From assembly GCA_003353785.1 (NCBI GenBank), contig PIVX01000012.1:1-48872 (forward strand): a DNA stretch of 48,872 nt. Reading direction: 5' to 3'. Below the pieces are notes generated by a model. It saw only the letters and a list, made by a program, of their open reading frames with translations, ran no database searches and was not told the DNA's origin. Positions 1-8,908 of this stretch are shown here, piece by piece (position 1 is the first letter of the stretch; every line of letters starts with the position of its first letter). The position numbers and the translations under genes are program-made. Origin of the DNA: Gammaproteobacteria bacterium (GTDB taxonomy: Bacteria > Pseudomonadota > Gammaproteobacteria > PIVX01).

Positions 1-126
1 AACATTGATTGATGCTGCTCCTGATTGGACTACTCCTCCACTTGGATTTGCATGTAGCAGGCCTAAATTAAATAATGAGATACAAGCTAATGCTGCACCA
101 TATCTAAGTGATTTTCCAAATTTCAT
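1..126 (-). CDS. N-terminus of a TpsA/filamentous-haemagglutinin-type secreted exoprotein (partial)
   Basis: The reading frame opens with ATG at 126 and runs leftward off the window, giving 42 visible codons without a stop. Residues 1-26 form a Sec signal peptide: basic start MKFGKSLR, hydrophobic core, probable cleavage after LLHA. The mature start, NPSGGVVQSGAASINV, closely resembles the opening of the TPS (haemagglutination-activity) domain, typically N-P-x-G-G-x-V-x-x-G-x-A-x-I. TpsA proteins are carried across the outer membrane by a TpsB pore and act as adhesins, haemolysins or CDI toxins. Only the start is visible, so size and effector function are unknown. The upstream Shine-Dalgarno is weak (TAGGC about 6-11 bases before ATG). 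The frame is too short for an ORF caller but is supported by the signal peptide and motif. Confidence 0.68.
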   Translation of the reverse strand, partial: MKFGKSLRYGAALACISLFNLGLLHANPSGGVVQSGAASINV

Positions 127-1100
127 AGTAATGCCTATAAATTGCCTGTTAAATTAATTATAGTCCATATCGAGCAAATATCTTCCTATCGCATAAGACT
201 AAGCCGTATAGGAATAAAGCAAGGAATGTGCCAAATTAAAATTTAGTATTCAAATAATTTTTTTAAGCTAGTTTCTATGATTTTTTAAGAGAGCCAGTAA
301 ATTAATTATAAATTCGTTTTTAGCTATTTATAGATAGACTTTATAATATATAAACTAACTTATATTTGTATTTATTTTAACTAATCACAATATTATAAAA
401 ATTATAATTAAATACAAATAAGTCAATTAAGTGAATGTGTTTTTTAAAATAATTTATAAATAAATTATCTAACTAAATGAAAAAATATTTTTAAGATTAT
501 GAATAATATCTGAATCAAAAATTAATATATCAAATAAATATTATCAATAAGACAAAGTTATAATCAACCTATATACTGTAATTAGGTTGTATGTTATTAA
601 TTCTTTATTGTTATAGTAATACCTTAATATCAACCTATAACTATATAAAATATCAACAATTTATAATAATACTAATTTTAATCATTAATATACACAGATA
701 TTTTATAGTTGTTTCTAGATCATAATTAAATATAACAGCTAGTTGAGCAGAAAAATATTGTTGTAAAATACAGCTCTAAATTAACAATTTAATTATTATT
801 TTAGAATATTCTGCTAACTTAATTAAAAACCATATTAAAAATATTAACAAGATATTTACATGTAATAATTATTTGCTTTAAAAGCACTGTTTAAGTTAAT
901 TAAAAACATTCTCTGCTAAATATATTTACTTTCAGTTTTTTTATTACTCTCTCTGTACATCAAAAAAAACTTAGACTTAAAATAGTTCAATTTTTGCTGC
1001 AAAATACTACCGATAACTACTTGATTTTATAATGTCTAAAGTATTAAAGTGTGTATGTATTCAATATATTTTTTCAGATTGTATAAAGGAGAGAAATAAC
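127..1100. other. Long AT-rich divergent intergenic region
   Basis: Nearly 1 kb between the divergent exoprotein and the symporter. I see no convincing gene. A small inverted repeat, CAACCTA (565-571) with TAGGTTG (583-589), is followed by a third CAACCTA at 631-637. This could be an operator or simply chance in AT-rich sequence. The region must contain promoters for both flanking genes, but none stands out from the background. Confidence 0.4.
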
Positions 1101-2633
1101 ATGGAATCAGCGTTAAAAATTACCCCAGTAATTGCTTTTTTGACTATTAGTGGAATATTAATTTCTGGATTAGTTTTTCTGCTACATGGAATACGAAATA
1201 ATCATAAACTTACCATTGATGGATTTCTCCTAGCTAATCGCCAACTTTCAGGAGAGGCATATGCAAATACTTATTCTGCAACCAATATATCACTTGCTAG
1301 CAATATTATTTTCTTTATAGCGGCACATCAAGTCTATGGTTGGATGATGGGGCTTGCGCTAATAGCTTATACAATAGTCCAGTTCTACATATTATATATA
1401 GTACGTAAACTTAACCTTGATTTTAATAAAATACGAACTATCTCTGATCTATGGTATGAGGTCTTTCCTAGTAAAAAAATAGCTAGAATAATAACTTTTA
1501 CCGTGGTAACTGGTTGTTTCATTGGTCTATTTTTAGAATTATATTTTGGCTCAGTAATACTTTCAATATTTTTCCCAGATATGATTATCTATCAAGCTGG
1601 CTCCTTTTTAGTGTTAGGGTTCATGGTCATAGCATACGTTTATTTGGGAGGGTATAATACAATTGTGAAAACCGACAAATGGCAAGTCGGATTATTAATT
1701 CTAGCGACATTAGCTCTTGGATATTTTGCAGCTACCGTGCCAGCAATTGGTTCTGCGACCGAAACAAGTTTCGTACAAAAAATAAGTGGACATACAGAAT
1801 CAGGATTATCATTAATTGTATTTTTGTTCTGGGTTTGCTCTTTAAATGTATTTTTATGTTTCATTGATATTTCTACTTGGCAAAGAATGGGGGCATCAAA
1901 ATCCATTGGTGAAGCATCTCGAGGATTATTCAAAGGGTTATGGAAAATAGCTGTAATATTTTGGGGACCAATGATGGCTATAGTTTTTATTGGAGCTAAA
2001 GGATATTCTTTTAATTCACTACCAGAGTTTTTTAATGTTATTTATCAGTATAGTGGAAACTTAAATTATATCATATTTCCATTAGTAGCAATTGGTTTTG
2101 CTGCTGCTTTATTTTCAACAGCAGATACAATACTTATTAGTACAATGTATGGAATGTGTGATCAAAATAGTTTTTTGCCTCATCTAGAAAAATTTCCTAA
2201 AGAACAGCAACATTCAAAACTGAAACACTATTTGTCTCAATTTACAGCTATAATAGTCTCCCTATTAACTATTTTTTATTACATACAAGGGAATGACGGG
2301 ATAGCATCTTATATTATGCCTTTAATTTATGCTTCTTGGGGAGTATTGATTGGCATGGCAATATTTCCTATGATAGCTTTTTACAGAATGTGGTACGATC
2401 TTCCAAAAATTAATGTATCAAGAATAAGTGAATACACGATCATTGCAACATTAATAGTAGCGGCATCAATAACAATTATAGGTTCATTTTTTGAATATAA
2501 TACCGATGATATGATTTATTCGCAGATTGCTAATTTATTAACTGTTCTTGTTGTTGGAGCAGGAATAAAACTTGCTTTCTTATTGAATGATAAAGTTAGT
2601 ATAAATGCTGCAAATATAACTGCCACAAATTAA
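1101..2633 (+). CDS. Sodium:solute symporter family (SSS) permease
   Basis: A 510-residue polytopic membrane protein of the SSS family, which couples solute uptake across the inner membrane to Na+ import. Visible family marks are TYSATNISLASN in the broken first core helix, the GGYNTIVKTDKWQ signature after a helix near residue 180, and FSTADTILIS, whose S/T-A-D segment corresponds to the Na+-binding helix TM8. About 13 hydrophobic helices are present. I start at 1101 because AAGGAGAG lies 7 bases upstream. The longer frame from 1032 has no RBS and adds a non-hydrophobic stretch. The substrate cannot be assigned from sequence. The C-terminal half resembles the partial symporter at the right edge of the window (STAD versus SSAD, both followed by a DQNSF-like segment), so the two may be paralogues. 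Confidence 0.85.
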   Translation: MESALKITPVIAFLTISGILISGLVFLLHGIRNNHKLTIDGFLLANRQLSGEAYANTYSATNISLASNIIFFIAAHQVYGWMMGLALIAYTIVQFYILYIVRKLNLDFNKIRTISDLWYEVFPSKKIARIITFTVVTGCFIGLFLELYFGSVILSIFFPDMIIYQAGSFLVLGFMVIAYVYLGGYNTIVKTDKWQVGLLILATLALGYFAATVPAIGSATETSFVQKISGHTESGLSLIVFLFWVCSLNVFLCFIDISTWQRMGASKSIGEASRGLFKGLWKIAVIFWGPMMAIVFIGAKGYSFNSLPEFFNVIYQYSGNLNYIIFPLVAIGFAAALFSTADTILISTMYGMCDQNSFLPHLEKFPKEQQHSKLKHYLSQFTAIIVSLLTIFYYIQGNDGIASYIMPLIYASWGVLIGMAIFPMIAFYRMWYDLPKINVSRISEYTIIATLIVAASITIIGSFFEYNTDDMIYSQIANLLTVLVVGAGIKLAFLLNDKVSINAANITATN

Positions 2634-2647
2634 TAAATGTACGTAAC

Positions 2648-2675
2648 AAGTAAGGTGAAAAACATCACCTTACTT
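2648..2675. terminator. Hairpin between convergent genes
   Basis: Perfect 11-bp inverted repeat (AAGTAAGGTGA / TCACCTTACTT) with a 6-base loop, placed between the symporter stop and the convergent unknown gene. Neither side has a long T tract, so it is probably a modest bidirectional terminator. Confidence 0.55.
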
Positions 2676-2692
2676 ATTAAAAAATATAAATT

Positions 2693-3190
2693 TTAGCTGT
2701 ATTCAGATGCTCCACATATGAATGAGAATTCTTTAGGAGAGCTTGTTGGTCGTTGACTTATAGTAAATAATATACTCTCTCTAAATGAAGCTTTACAGAC
2801 ACCGTAGACATCTTTATCAATTCTCTCGTAAATACCATCATCATTCAAAATAGTTGTCCCTACATGCACAATATATTCAATTCTAAGATCTGTTCCATAC
2901 TCAATTTCATCTTCAATAAAATTTGGTATTTCATATCTTTCACGAGGCTGTAATTCTACATCCTGTAAATTACTTCTGTTACCTTTAATACTAGCGGAAT
3001 ACATAATCCGATTATGGATAGCAATATCCCTATGTTCCATTTCTACCTTTTTCTGAGCTTCATGTTCAGTATATACTTTTTGAATAGCTTTAACCCCAAA
3101 AGTTATGAGAGCTGATAATAAAGTTAAACCAATCGCCGTAAGTGTAATAAGCTCGCCTGTTATATTTCTCTTTGAGTACATAAATTTCAT
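2693..3190 (-). CDS. Hypothetical protein with one N-terminal membrane segment
   Basis: A 165-residue protein that I do not recognise. After a short basic N-terminus (MYSKRN), residues about 12-34 (GELITLTAIGLTLL and onward) form one transmembrane helix or uncleaved anchor. The following segment (QKVYTEHEAQKKVEMEHRD) is charged and helical, and the rest is a soluble mixed alpha/beta domain. ATG codons at 3190 and 3181 both occur. AAGG directly abuts the first and sits 9 bases before the second, so the start is probably 3181 (162 residues). It is convergent with the symporter and separated from the upstream MscS operon by about 150 bases, so it may have its own promoter. No catalytic motif is visible. 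The C-terminal domain would be periplasmic if the anchor is N-in. Confidence 0.6.
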   Translation of the reverse strand: MKFMYSKRNITGELITLTAIGLTLLSALITFGVKAIQKVYTEHEAQKKVEMEHRDIAIHNRIMYSASIKGNRSNLQDVELQPRERYEIPNFIEDEIEYGTDLRIEYIVHVGTTILNDDGIYERIDKDVYGVCKASFRESILFTISQRPTSSPKEFSFICGASEYS

Positions 3191-3339
3191 CCTTGTTCAT
3201 GCTTTCTTTTTTCCTTATAAATGACTGTAGGAGATTTTCGCAACTAAAGATGTAAAAAAATTATGAATATTTATGTAAGTAAATATATATATTAGGAACT
3301 AGAAATGTAACTTGTTAAACTAAAAAGTATTACAAGATT

Positions 3340-4587
3340 TTAATTAGAGTCTATTGTAGTAATATTAGTGTAGGCTTGCAGAACAGCTAGGTCAAATTCT
3401 GCGAGAATAGCTAAAATATGGTCAAAAATGTCAGCTTGTATACTCTCATACTTGTTCCATTCAATCACATTTGTAAAAGCGTATATTTCTATTGGAAGCC
3501 CATTTTCAGTTGGCTGTAATTGCCTAACTAAACAAGTATAATCATGTCTTAGCATATGATGGTTGTTTAAATATTCGACTAAATAGTTTCTAAATGTTCC
3601 CACATTGGTTAATCTTCTTTGATTAATAGCAGAATCATCTGTTAAATTTTTATTATCATCCTCAATTTCGGTAAGTTTTTGCTTTAAGTATTGGTTCAGT
3701 AAAGATATTTTTTTGTATTTATTGATCATGGCTTGATCGCAAAACTTTACAGTATGCATGTCAAGATAAATAGATCTTTTAATTCTTCTACCACCTGACT
3801 CTCTCATACCACGCCAATTTTTAACCCCGGAGGTTAATAAAGCATAGGTCGGAATTGTCGTTACCGTCTTATCGAAATTTTTTACTTTTACAGTATTTAA
3901 AGATATATCGATAACATCCCCACTGGCACCAAAATTAGGCATATCAATCCAATCACCCATTCTAACCATGTCATTTAATGATAATTGGATACTTGCAACA
4001 AAACCTAGTATAGAATCTTTGAAAACTAACAAAATAACTGCTGTTAAAGCCCCTATCCCAGTTAAAATTGCAAGTGGGGATTTATTGATAAAAATAGATA
4101 TTGTTACAATTATTATTAAAATTGAAACAATAAGTTTTATTAATTGAATATAACTACGAATTGGTCTTTTTTGGGATATATCAAATTCATTGTAAACATC
4201 CTGTAGAATATTTAGCAAAGAATTAATCACCGTTAAAAGTTGAATTGCTATGTAAATAATAGCTATTTTTTTAATAAAAATACTAACATGAAGAGAATAG
4301 TACAAGTCTTCAACTCTAATTATGTTTGAAGACCAATAAATTAATAATCCAGGAGCTAGATAAGAGAATCGTTCAATCAATCTATTATTATCAATTTTAA
4401 TAGAAATATTTCTGTTAAAATTGAAAAGTAGTTTATTAATTAAACTTTTTAAGTATCTGTTAATAATTATATATATAATCCAAGATAGACTAATAATAAC
4501 TGTCCCAACAGCAATGTAACTTATTGTGTACGAGATGGTTGAATTTAAACCGCTTTTGGTAAATATTGAAAAAAGTAAATCTAGCAT
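3340..4587 (-). CDS. ybdG: MscS-family mechanosensitive channel, YbdG type
   Basis: A 415-residue inner-membrane channel of the MscS superfamily, closest in pattern to E. coli YbdG (MscM). Five hydrophobic helices occupy roughly residues 15-185. The pore-lining helix and beta domain follow: FKDSILGFVASIQL (about 189-202), GDWIDMPNFGASGDVIDIS (about 210-228), TTIPTYAL, and the diagnostic NWRGMRESGGRRIKRSI, a hallmark of the YbdG/YjeP-like branch. It releases osmolytes on hypo-osmotic shock. It is the last gene of an apparent three-gene operon with the two small genes upstream (gaps of 15 and about 40 bases). The RBS before the ATG at 4587 is weak, which fits translation from an upstream transcript. 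Length matches the family and all domain segments are present. Confidence 0.9.
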   Translation of the reverse strand: MLDLLFSIFTKSGLNSTISYTISYIAVGTVIISLSWIIYIIINRYLKSLINKLLFNFNRNISIKIDNNRLIERFSYLAPGLLIYWSSNIIRVEDLYYSLHVSIFIKKIAIIYIAIQLLTVINSLLNILQDVYNEFDISQKRPIRSYIQLIKLIVSILIIIVTISIFINKSPLAILTGIGALTAVILLVFKDSILGFVASIQLSLNDMVRMGDWIDMPNFGASGDVIDISLNTVKVKNFDKTVTTIPTYALLTSGVKNWRGMRESGGRRIKRSIYLDMHTVKFCDQAMINKYKKISLLNQYLKQKLTEIEDDNKNLTDDSAINQRRLTNVGTFRNYLVEYLNNHHMLRHDYTCLVRQLQPTENGLPIEIYAFTNVIEWNKYESIQADIFDHILAILAEFDLAVLQAYTNITTIDSN

Positions 4588-4627
4588 AAGTAGAATGCTA
4601 ACATGATTTACTTATTTTTAGAATAAT

Positions 4628-5212
4628 TTATTTTTTACTATTTTTTATAGCCATTATTGAATTGAAAAACTCAGGCTTATTAAGCCCGAGCTCTTCGAAT
4701 ATATGAGTTGCTTTATTCCAAGAACCTTCTTGATCAATACTATTAACTATATATTTAAATCCTTCTTCTTGATTAGTTTCTATTCCCCAACCATGTATTA
4801 GAGCCAACCCATGCAATCGTATAGCCATAGCATATCTTTGTTCTTCAGCTGCACTCATAAAAGAAAAAGCTTCTTTAAATGTATCTTCAATATATTTTTT
4901 GTGAATATCAGCTTCATAACATGTGGATTGTAAATCTTTCAAAAAATTTGCCTTATCAAACATTATTTTGCTTAAATTATATTGAGATTCAGCATCATTA
5001 ATTGATGATGCTACTCTATAACTTTCTTGTAGCAACAAACCTACATAAGGATGTTTTTTTGAATATTGTAGTTTTTTATATACTTTAACTAACTGTTTAT
5101 GGATCTTGATTTCTTTTTGAATTGCTTGATCACTGACATTATCCTGCTTGCGTTTAGCATGCATGGCATTAGCTTTTTTTCTTAGTGACCTCATTTTCCA
5201 TTTTGAAAACAT
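4628..5212 (-). CDS. Sel1-like/TPR-related helical protein
   Basis: A 194-residue, highly helical, lysine-rich cytosolic protein. The C-terminal part contains a segment like a Sel1 repeat: AIRLHGLALIHGWGIETNQ followed by EEGFKYIVNSIDQEGSW, with the expected small and aromatic spacing (A-x-x-LG-x-x-x-x-G-x-G). Earlier helices (SKIMFDKANFL, IEDTFKEAFSFMSAAEEQ) could be divergent repeats. Such repeats mediate protein contacts. The gene is between the 139-residue membrane protein (15 bases upstream) and the MscS channel (40 bases downstream), so it is probably co-transcribed and may interact with membrane partners, but that is inference. RBS-like AGAGAG lies just upstream of the ATG at 5212. No signal peptide. 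Confidence 0.6.
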   Translation of the reverse strand: MFSKWKMRSLRKKANAMHAKRKQDNVSDQAIQKEIKIHKQLVKVYKKLQYSKKHPYVGLLLQESYRVASSINDAESQYNLSKIMFDKANFLKDLQSTCYEADIHKKYIEDTFKEAFSFMSAAEEQRYAMAIRLHGLALIHGWGIETNQEEGFKYIVNSIDQEGSWNKATHIFEELGLNKPEFFNSIMAIKNSKK

Positions 5213-5227
5213 ATACTCTCTCTTATC

Positions 5228-5647
5228 TTATTCAAATTTTACAATAATAGGGAAAACAGCAAAAAATAAACTAATTAATACCGCTGAAATCAAAATTATT
5301 TCATAGAAAGCTGGTTTCATTAATTCTAATATAGATTGATCTGATATATCTATGGTGTTTTTCTCTCCCTCCACTCTAGTAGTCAATCTTTTTGCAATTA
5401 ATCCTAATATAGCTGCCGATAATAAATATGGCAGAAGCACTGTCATAGCTAAACGAAATCCTGACAGCCCCTGCACCATACTATACCAATGAGCAACAAT
5501 TATAATGAATTCAGGTACATCATAATGCAGATCAAATATAATATGAGGAATAATATATAGAGAAAATACAAATAAACTTAAAGATAACATCATTGCCAAA
5601 ACGCCTACACCATATAATATTGGATTCGAATTTTCTGGCTTTGCCAT
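5228..5647 (-). CDS. Small inner-membrane protein, first gene of the MscS operon
   Basis: A 139-residue membrane protein of unknown function with three clear hydrophobic helices: residues about 10-35 (YGVGVLAMMLSLSLFVFSLYI), about 65-85 (FRLAMTVLLPYLLSAAILGLIA), and near the C-terminus (FYEIILISAVLISLFFAVF). A conserved-looking polar loop DLHYDVPEF lies between the first two. I start at the ATG at 5647, which has AGGG 5 bases upstream. A TTG-initiated extension to 5671 is less likely. It heads a tight operon with the Sel1-like gene and the YbdG-type channel, suggesting an accessory or envelope role. The family is not recognised. Confidence 0.65.
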   Translation of the reverse strand: MAKPENSNPILYGVGVLAMMLSLSLFVFSLYIIPHIIFDLHYDVPEFIIIVAHWYSMVQGLSGFRLAMTVLLPYLLSAAILGLIAKRLTTRVEGEKNTIDISDQSILELMKPAFYEIILISAVLISLFFAVFPIIVKFE

Positions 5648-6661
5648 CTTGTCCCTAACTAATAATTCCAACCTTTAAAGTATAGCAAATAAATTATTTT
5701 TTTAGCTTTAATTTAATTAAACATTTATTGTGCAAAAAAATATTAAAATAAGTAAAATCAACATCTTAATCTAATATCTAATTTTTAAGCTAAATATTCA
5801 TTAAGATCAATTTATTATATAGGTAAAGTTTTTATAAAATTAATAAGTAACACATAATATTTAAGAAATTCATTTGTGTAACAATATTTATTCAGTTTAA
5901 GTATCTTCACTAGCTTTAGATCAGATTAACTTAATGAAAAAATATAAAGTTATTTCTTAAGAACCTTTTATAACTATTAGTAATTTAAGCCTATTAACCG
6001 TTAACTACTACCATTTTGCTGGAAAAATTAAAGAAGGTAACTTAACTGTATATATATAGTAATAGCAAATGCACTTATAAGTATTTTTAAAGAGTTATTT
6101 GAACTTAAATTTCCAATAAATGATATATAACTTATTGAACAAATTTTGTCAAAAATGAAACAGGTATTACAAATAATCCTTCAAATTCTTACTACGATAG
6201 AGAAATTGAACATGTGAGGCTGCTCTAAAAATTCTTCAAAATCTCAAATAAATCATACTATTCAAACATTTTAATGACAATGCCAACTAAATAACAAAGA
6301 GATAGAAGGAGATCTTCATTTTATGTATATAGCAATAGATAGTGCTTTAAAATCATTAAAAACTTCTATTAATCATAAACTTCTGCAAACTAGCTGCTCT
6401 AGTAGCAGCTTAAATTGATTCAGGAATTATATATATAAAATATGAGCACAATATCAAAATTTAGACAGTAAATATATTGAGTCCAAAATTGTTATTTTAG
6501 CTTAATTTGATGGTTTATTATTAGAGTTTTACCAAAATGTCAAAAATTTACTTTATAATCAATTAGTTATTATAAAAAATAAAATAAAAATATAATATTA
6601 ATAATTAGCTTATTTTTGGTAAAATAAATCATGAATTAACAATCTAGAGAGATATTAAGTA
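5648..6661. other. 1-kb gap with decayed coding sequence
   Basis: No intact gene is visible. Short open stretches interrupted by stops occur on the plus strand between about 6000 and 6520. The most gene-like is a 31-codon frame at 6323-6418, which has AAGGAG about 12 bases before its ATG and encodes MYIAIDSALKSLKTSINHKL, then a serine/cysteine-rich tail. Codons on both sides read as protein-like in shifting frames, for example KIKEGNLTVYI near 6025, suggesting a plus-strand gene being eroded. Nothing identifies the ancestor. Confidence 0.35.
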
Positions 6662-7864
6662 ATGTATATTGAGGCGATCCTTGGAATAAATTTTTTATTC
6701 ATAGTAGTATATGCTCTATTTCTAAAAAATTGGTACACAAAACAACTAAATAAACATTTATCAAATACACATTCTGAAACAAATAATCAATATAAATCAG
6801 AAATATCTCAGCTAAGAGAATTTTTAATTAAGAATTTATTTAAAGAACATTTAGAAAACTCTGAGAGATTAACAACTAGCTTCAATAAACAACTAGCATC
6901 ATCCGTTAATGAAATTAGAAGCAGCCTAATAGTCCAAAATAATAATGTCAATAAACACATGGAAAGCTTGACTACGACGATCTTTCAACAATTAAGAGAT
7001 ATCCGTCAAAACTTAGATAATTCTCTTTCTAGTAGCTTAGCTAAAAGCCACGAAGCGTATACTGATATTTCTAAAAGATTGGTGTTGATTGATGCGGCAC
7101 AAAAAAGAATTGGTGAATTATCTAGCAACATTGTTAACTTACAAGATATTTTGTCTGATAAACAAGCAAGAGGTGCCTTTGGTGAAGTGCAATTAACTAA
7201 AATTGTTAAAAATATTCTCCCCCCTAATCATTATAAATTACAACACACTTTATCGAATGGCAAACGTGCGGATTGCATAATAGATCTGCCAGATCCAACT
7301 GGGAAACTAGTAATCGATTCGAAATTTCCTCTTGAAAGCTATAGACTACTACATAAAACCAGCACAGCTATACAAAAAGATATCGCCAATAAACAATTTA
7401 AACGTGATATCAAAAAACATATCTCAGATATTACCAATAAATATATAATACCTAATCAAACAGCTGATTGTGCAATAATGTTTATTCCTGCAGAATCCAT
7501 ATTTTCAGAAATTCATACTAATCATACAGATCTAGTAGATTTCTCATTTCAAGCTAAAGTATGGATGGTATCTCCTACGACTATGATGGCAATTCTTAAT
7601 ACCTCTAATGCGGTTATTAAAGACTTAGCTCGTCAAAAAGAAATTCATCTTATCCAGAATCATTTAAATATGTTATCAAAAGATTTTCACCGTTTTCAAA
7701 ACCGGATGAACAATTTGTCAAAACATATCAGATTGGCTAATAATGATCTTGATGATGTTAGTGCTTCAGCTAAAAAAATAGTAACGCGATTTGATCAAAT
7801 AGAAAAAGTAGAAATAAAGCAAGAACAACTAGAAAAAACTAGCCTTAATATAAATAAAAATTAG
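6662..7864 (+). CDS. rmuC: DNA recombination protein RmuC
   Basis: A 400-residue protein of the RmuC family, linked in E. coli to limiting recombination at inverted repeats and predicted to be a nuclease. Residues 1-22 form a membrane anchor (EAILGINFLFIVVYALFL). About 30-160 is coiled coil. The PD-(D/E)xK-like domain follows: RGAFGEVQLTKIV near 175-187, RADCIIDLPDPTGKLVIDSKFP near 203-224, including the IDSK catalytic motif, then CAIMFIPAESIFSEI. The C-terminus is again helical. Length is slightly below the usual 420-480. RBS-like AGAGAGAT precedes the ATG at 6662. It is followed by a 14-bp hairpin shared with the convergent lipoprotein gene, so it is probably a single-gene transcript. Confidence 0.92.
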   Translation: MYIEAILGINFLFIVVYALFLKNWYTKQLNKHLSNTHSETNNQYKSEISQLREFLIKNLFKEHLENSERLTTSFNKQLASSVNEIRSSLIVQNNNVNKHMESLTTTIFQQLRDIRQNLDNSLSSSLAKSHEAYTDISKRLVLIDAAQKRIGELSSNIVNLQDILSDKQARGAFGEVQLTKIVKNILPPNHYKLQHTLSNGKRADCIIDLPDPTGKLVIDSKFPLESYRLLHKTSTAIQKDIANKQFKRDIKKHISDITNKYIIPNQTADCAIMFIPAESIFSEIHTNHTDLVDFSFQAKVWMVSPTTMMAILNTSNAVIKDLARQKEIHLIQNHLNMLSKDFHRFQNRMNNLSKHIRLANNDLDDVSASAKKIVTRFDQIEKVEIKQEQLEKTSLNINKN

Positions 7865-7881
7865 AGAAAACATATTAAAAT

Positions 7882-7921
7882 AGTGGTGCATAGAGCCAGT
7901 CAATTGACTCTGTGCACCACT
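7882..7921. terminator. Bidirectional terminator hairpin
   Basis: Fourteen-base-pair stem (AGTGGTGCATAGAG with CTCTGTGCACCACT, one T-G pair) and a 12-base loop that itself contains the palindrome AGTCAATTGACT. It lies between convergent rmuC and the lipoprotein gene and is much more GC-rich than its surroundings. T-richness is modest and mainly on the minus-strand exit. Confidence 0.72.
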
Positions 7922-7931
7922 AAACTAGATA

Positions 7932-8165
7932 TTACTTGTATACCTCATCATGCATTCTGTCTTTAGCTGTATAAATTGTTTTTGTGCAATCTTTGCAGCT
8001 CTTACCAGTACATTTACCGTCAACACAACCATGTTGTTTCATTTTAGCTTTTGATATTTCGCTTTCGGAAAAACCCGAAGTACTTTCACAACCTGTCATA
8101 ATTAATAGAGCAACGCCCAAAGGTAAAATATTTGTAAAGATATTTGCTAATAATTTACGATTCAT
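7932..8165 (-). CDS. Small Cys-rich lipoprotein
   Basis: A 77-residue predicted lipoprotein. The N-terminus MNRKLLANIFTNILPLGVAL is followed by LIMTGC, a lipobox with the lipidated Cys at about residue 25. The mature 53 residues carry C-x4-C-x4-C-x2-C (GCVDGKCTGKSCKDCTK), which could bind a metal or form disulfides. The C-terminus is short and charged. I start at the ATG at 8165 because AAGGA is 8 bases upstream. The longer frame to 8192 adds a hydrophobic leader without an RBS. Small Cys-rich lipoproteins of this kind are common in gammaproteobacteria, and I cannot assign a role. Transcription probably ends at the 7882-7921 hairpin. Confidence 0.68.
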   Translation of the reverse strand: MNRKLLANIFTNILPLGVALLIMTGCESTSGFSESEISKAKMKQHGCVDGKCTGKSCKDCTKTIYTAKDRMHDEVYK

Positions 8166-8908
8166 CCTCGCATTCCTTATAGTTATTATCATATTTAATA
8201 TGTATTTATAATATAAGTTAAATCATGTGAATAAATTTTGCAAGAAAATAATCTTAAATTATCAGATTAATTAAAGATTATTTAGATTCTTAAAATGCAT
8301 GCAACATATATTAAACATAGTGACCACTTAAGTCTCAAAATTATTTATTAGTATGAGTTCTCAAGCTCACATTAATAAGGTATATAATTTAAAAGCACCT
8401 AATTTAAATATCGGACAAAGAGCTAAACATAAATCGTTGTCGTGTAGTCTTTAGATATTATTGGCTATAAGTTGTTCAAAAAAGATATAGGTAATATCTT
8501 CTCTAAGGAGGTAATAAACCCAGGCTACGAGACATAAGTAGTTCACTAAGGATAACGGGACTCTATAGGTCTTTATCACTGATTATTCCTCCTACCCTTA
8601 CCCTCATTACTCTTGCATTTTCTTTTTTGTAATACCAAATAAATTTTTCTCCATAATCAGGCCTATTAACTAAAATAAACCCGTAACCAAATTCACAAAT
8701 TCACAAATTCACAAATTCACAAATTCACAAATTCACAAATAGTACATTGTGTAACTTTTCCTAAACCAATATGTATTTTATCATCCACTGGATAACTTTA
8801 TATTAAAATATCTAGCAACATTATATCAAATAGATATTCAGGTTTATTTAACTATTGTGTATTTATAAGAATGTTTGCTGATTGCAAGTCTTACATCGCT
8901 TACATTTA
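8166..8908. other. Intergenic region with tandem repeat, no gene seen
   Basis: About 740 bases between two minus-strand genes. A 6.6-copy octanucleotide repeat sits at 8688-8740. An RBS-like CTAAGGAGGTAAT near 8502-8515 is not followed by a usable reading frame. No tRNA or conserved RNA is recognised. It should contain the promoter of the lipoprotein gene. Confidence 0.4.
8688..8740. repeat. Octanucleotide tandem repeat (ATTCACAA)n
   Basis: Six perfect head-to-tail copies of ATTCACAA plus partial units at both ends, in non-coding DNA about 170 bases beyond the gdh stop. Perfect copies of an 8-bp unit indicate recent slippage-driven expansion. No reading frame crosses it, so coding phase variation is unlikely. 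Confidence 0.95.

Noticed and set aside
1032..1100. Upstream extension of the first symporter
   Set aside because: No RBS at 1032, whereas AAGGAGAG sits 7 bases before the ATG at 1101, and the protein there begins in the normal way for the family.
8688..8740. Considered as a CRISPR array
   Set aside because: The units are 8 bp and directly adjacent with no spacers, so it is a microsatellite-type tandem repeat.
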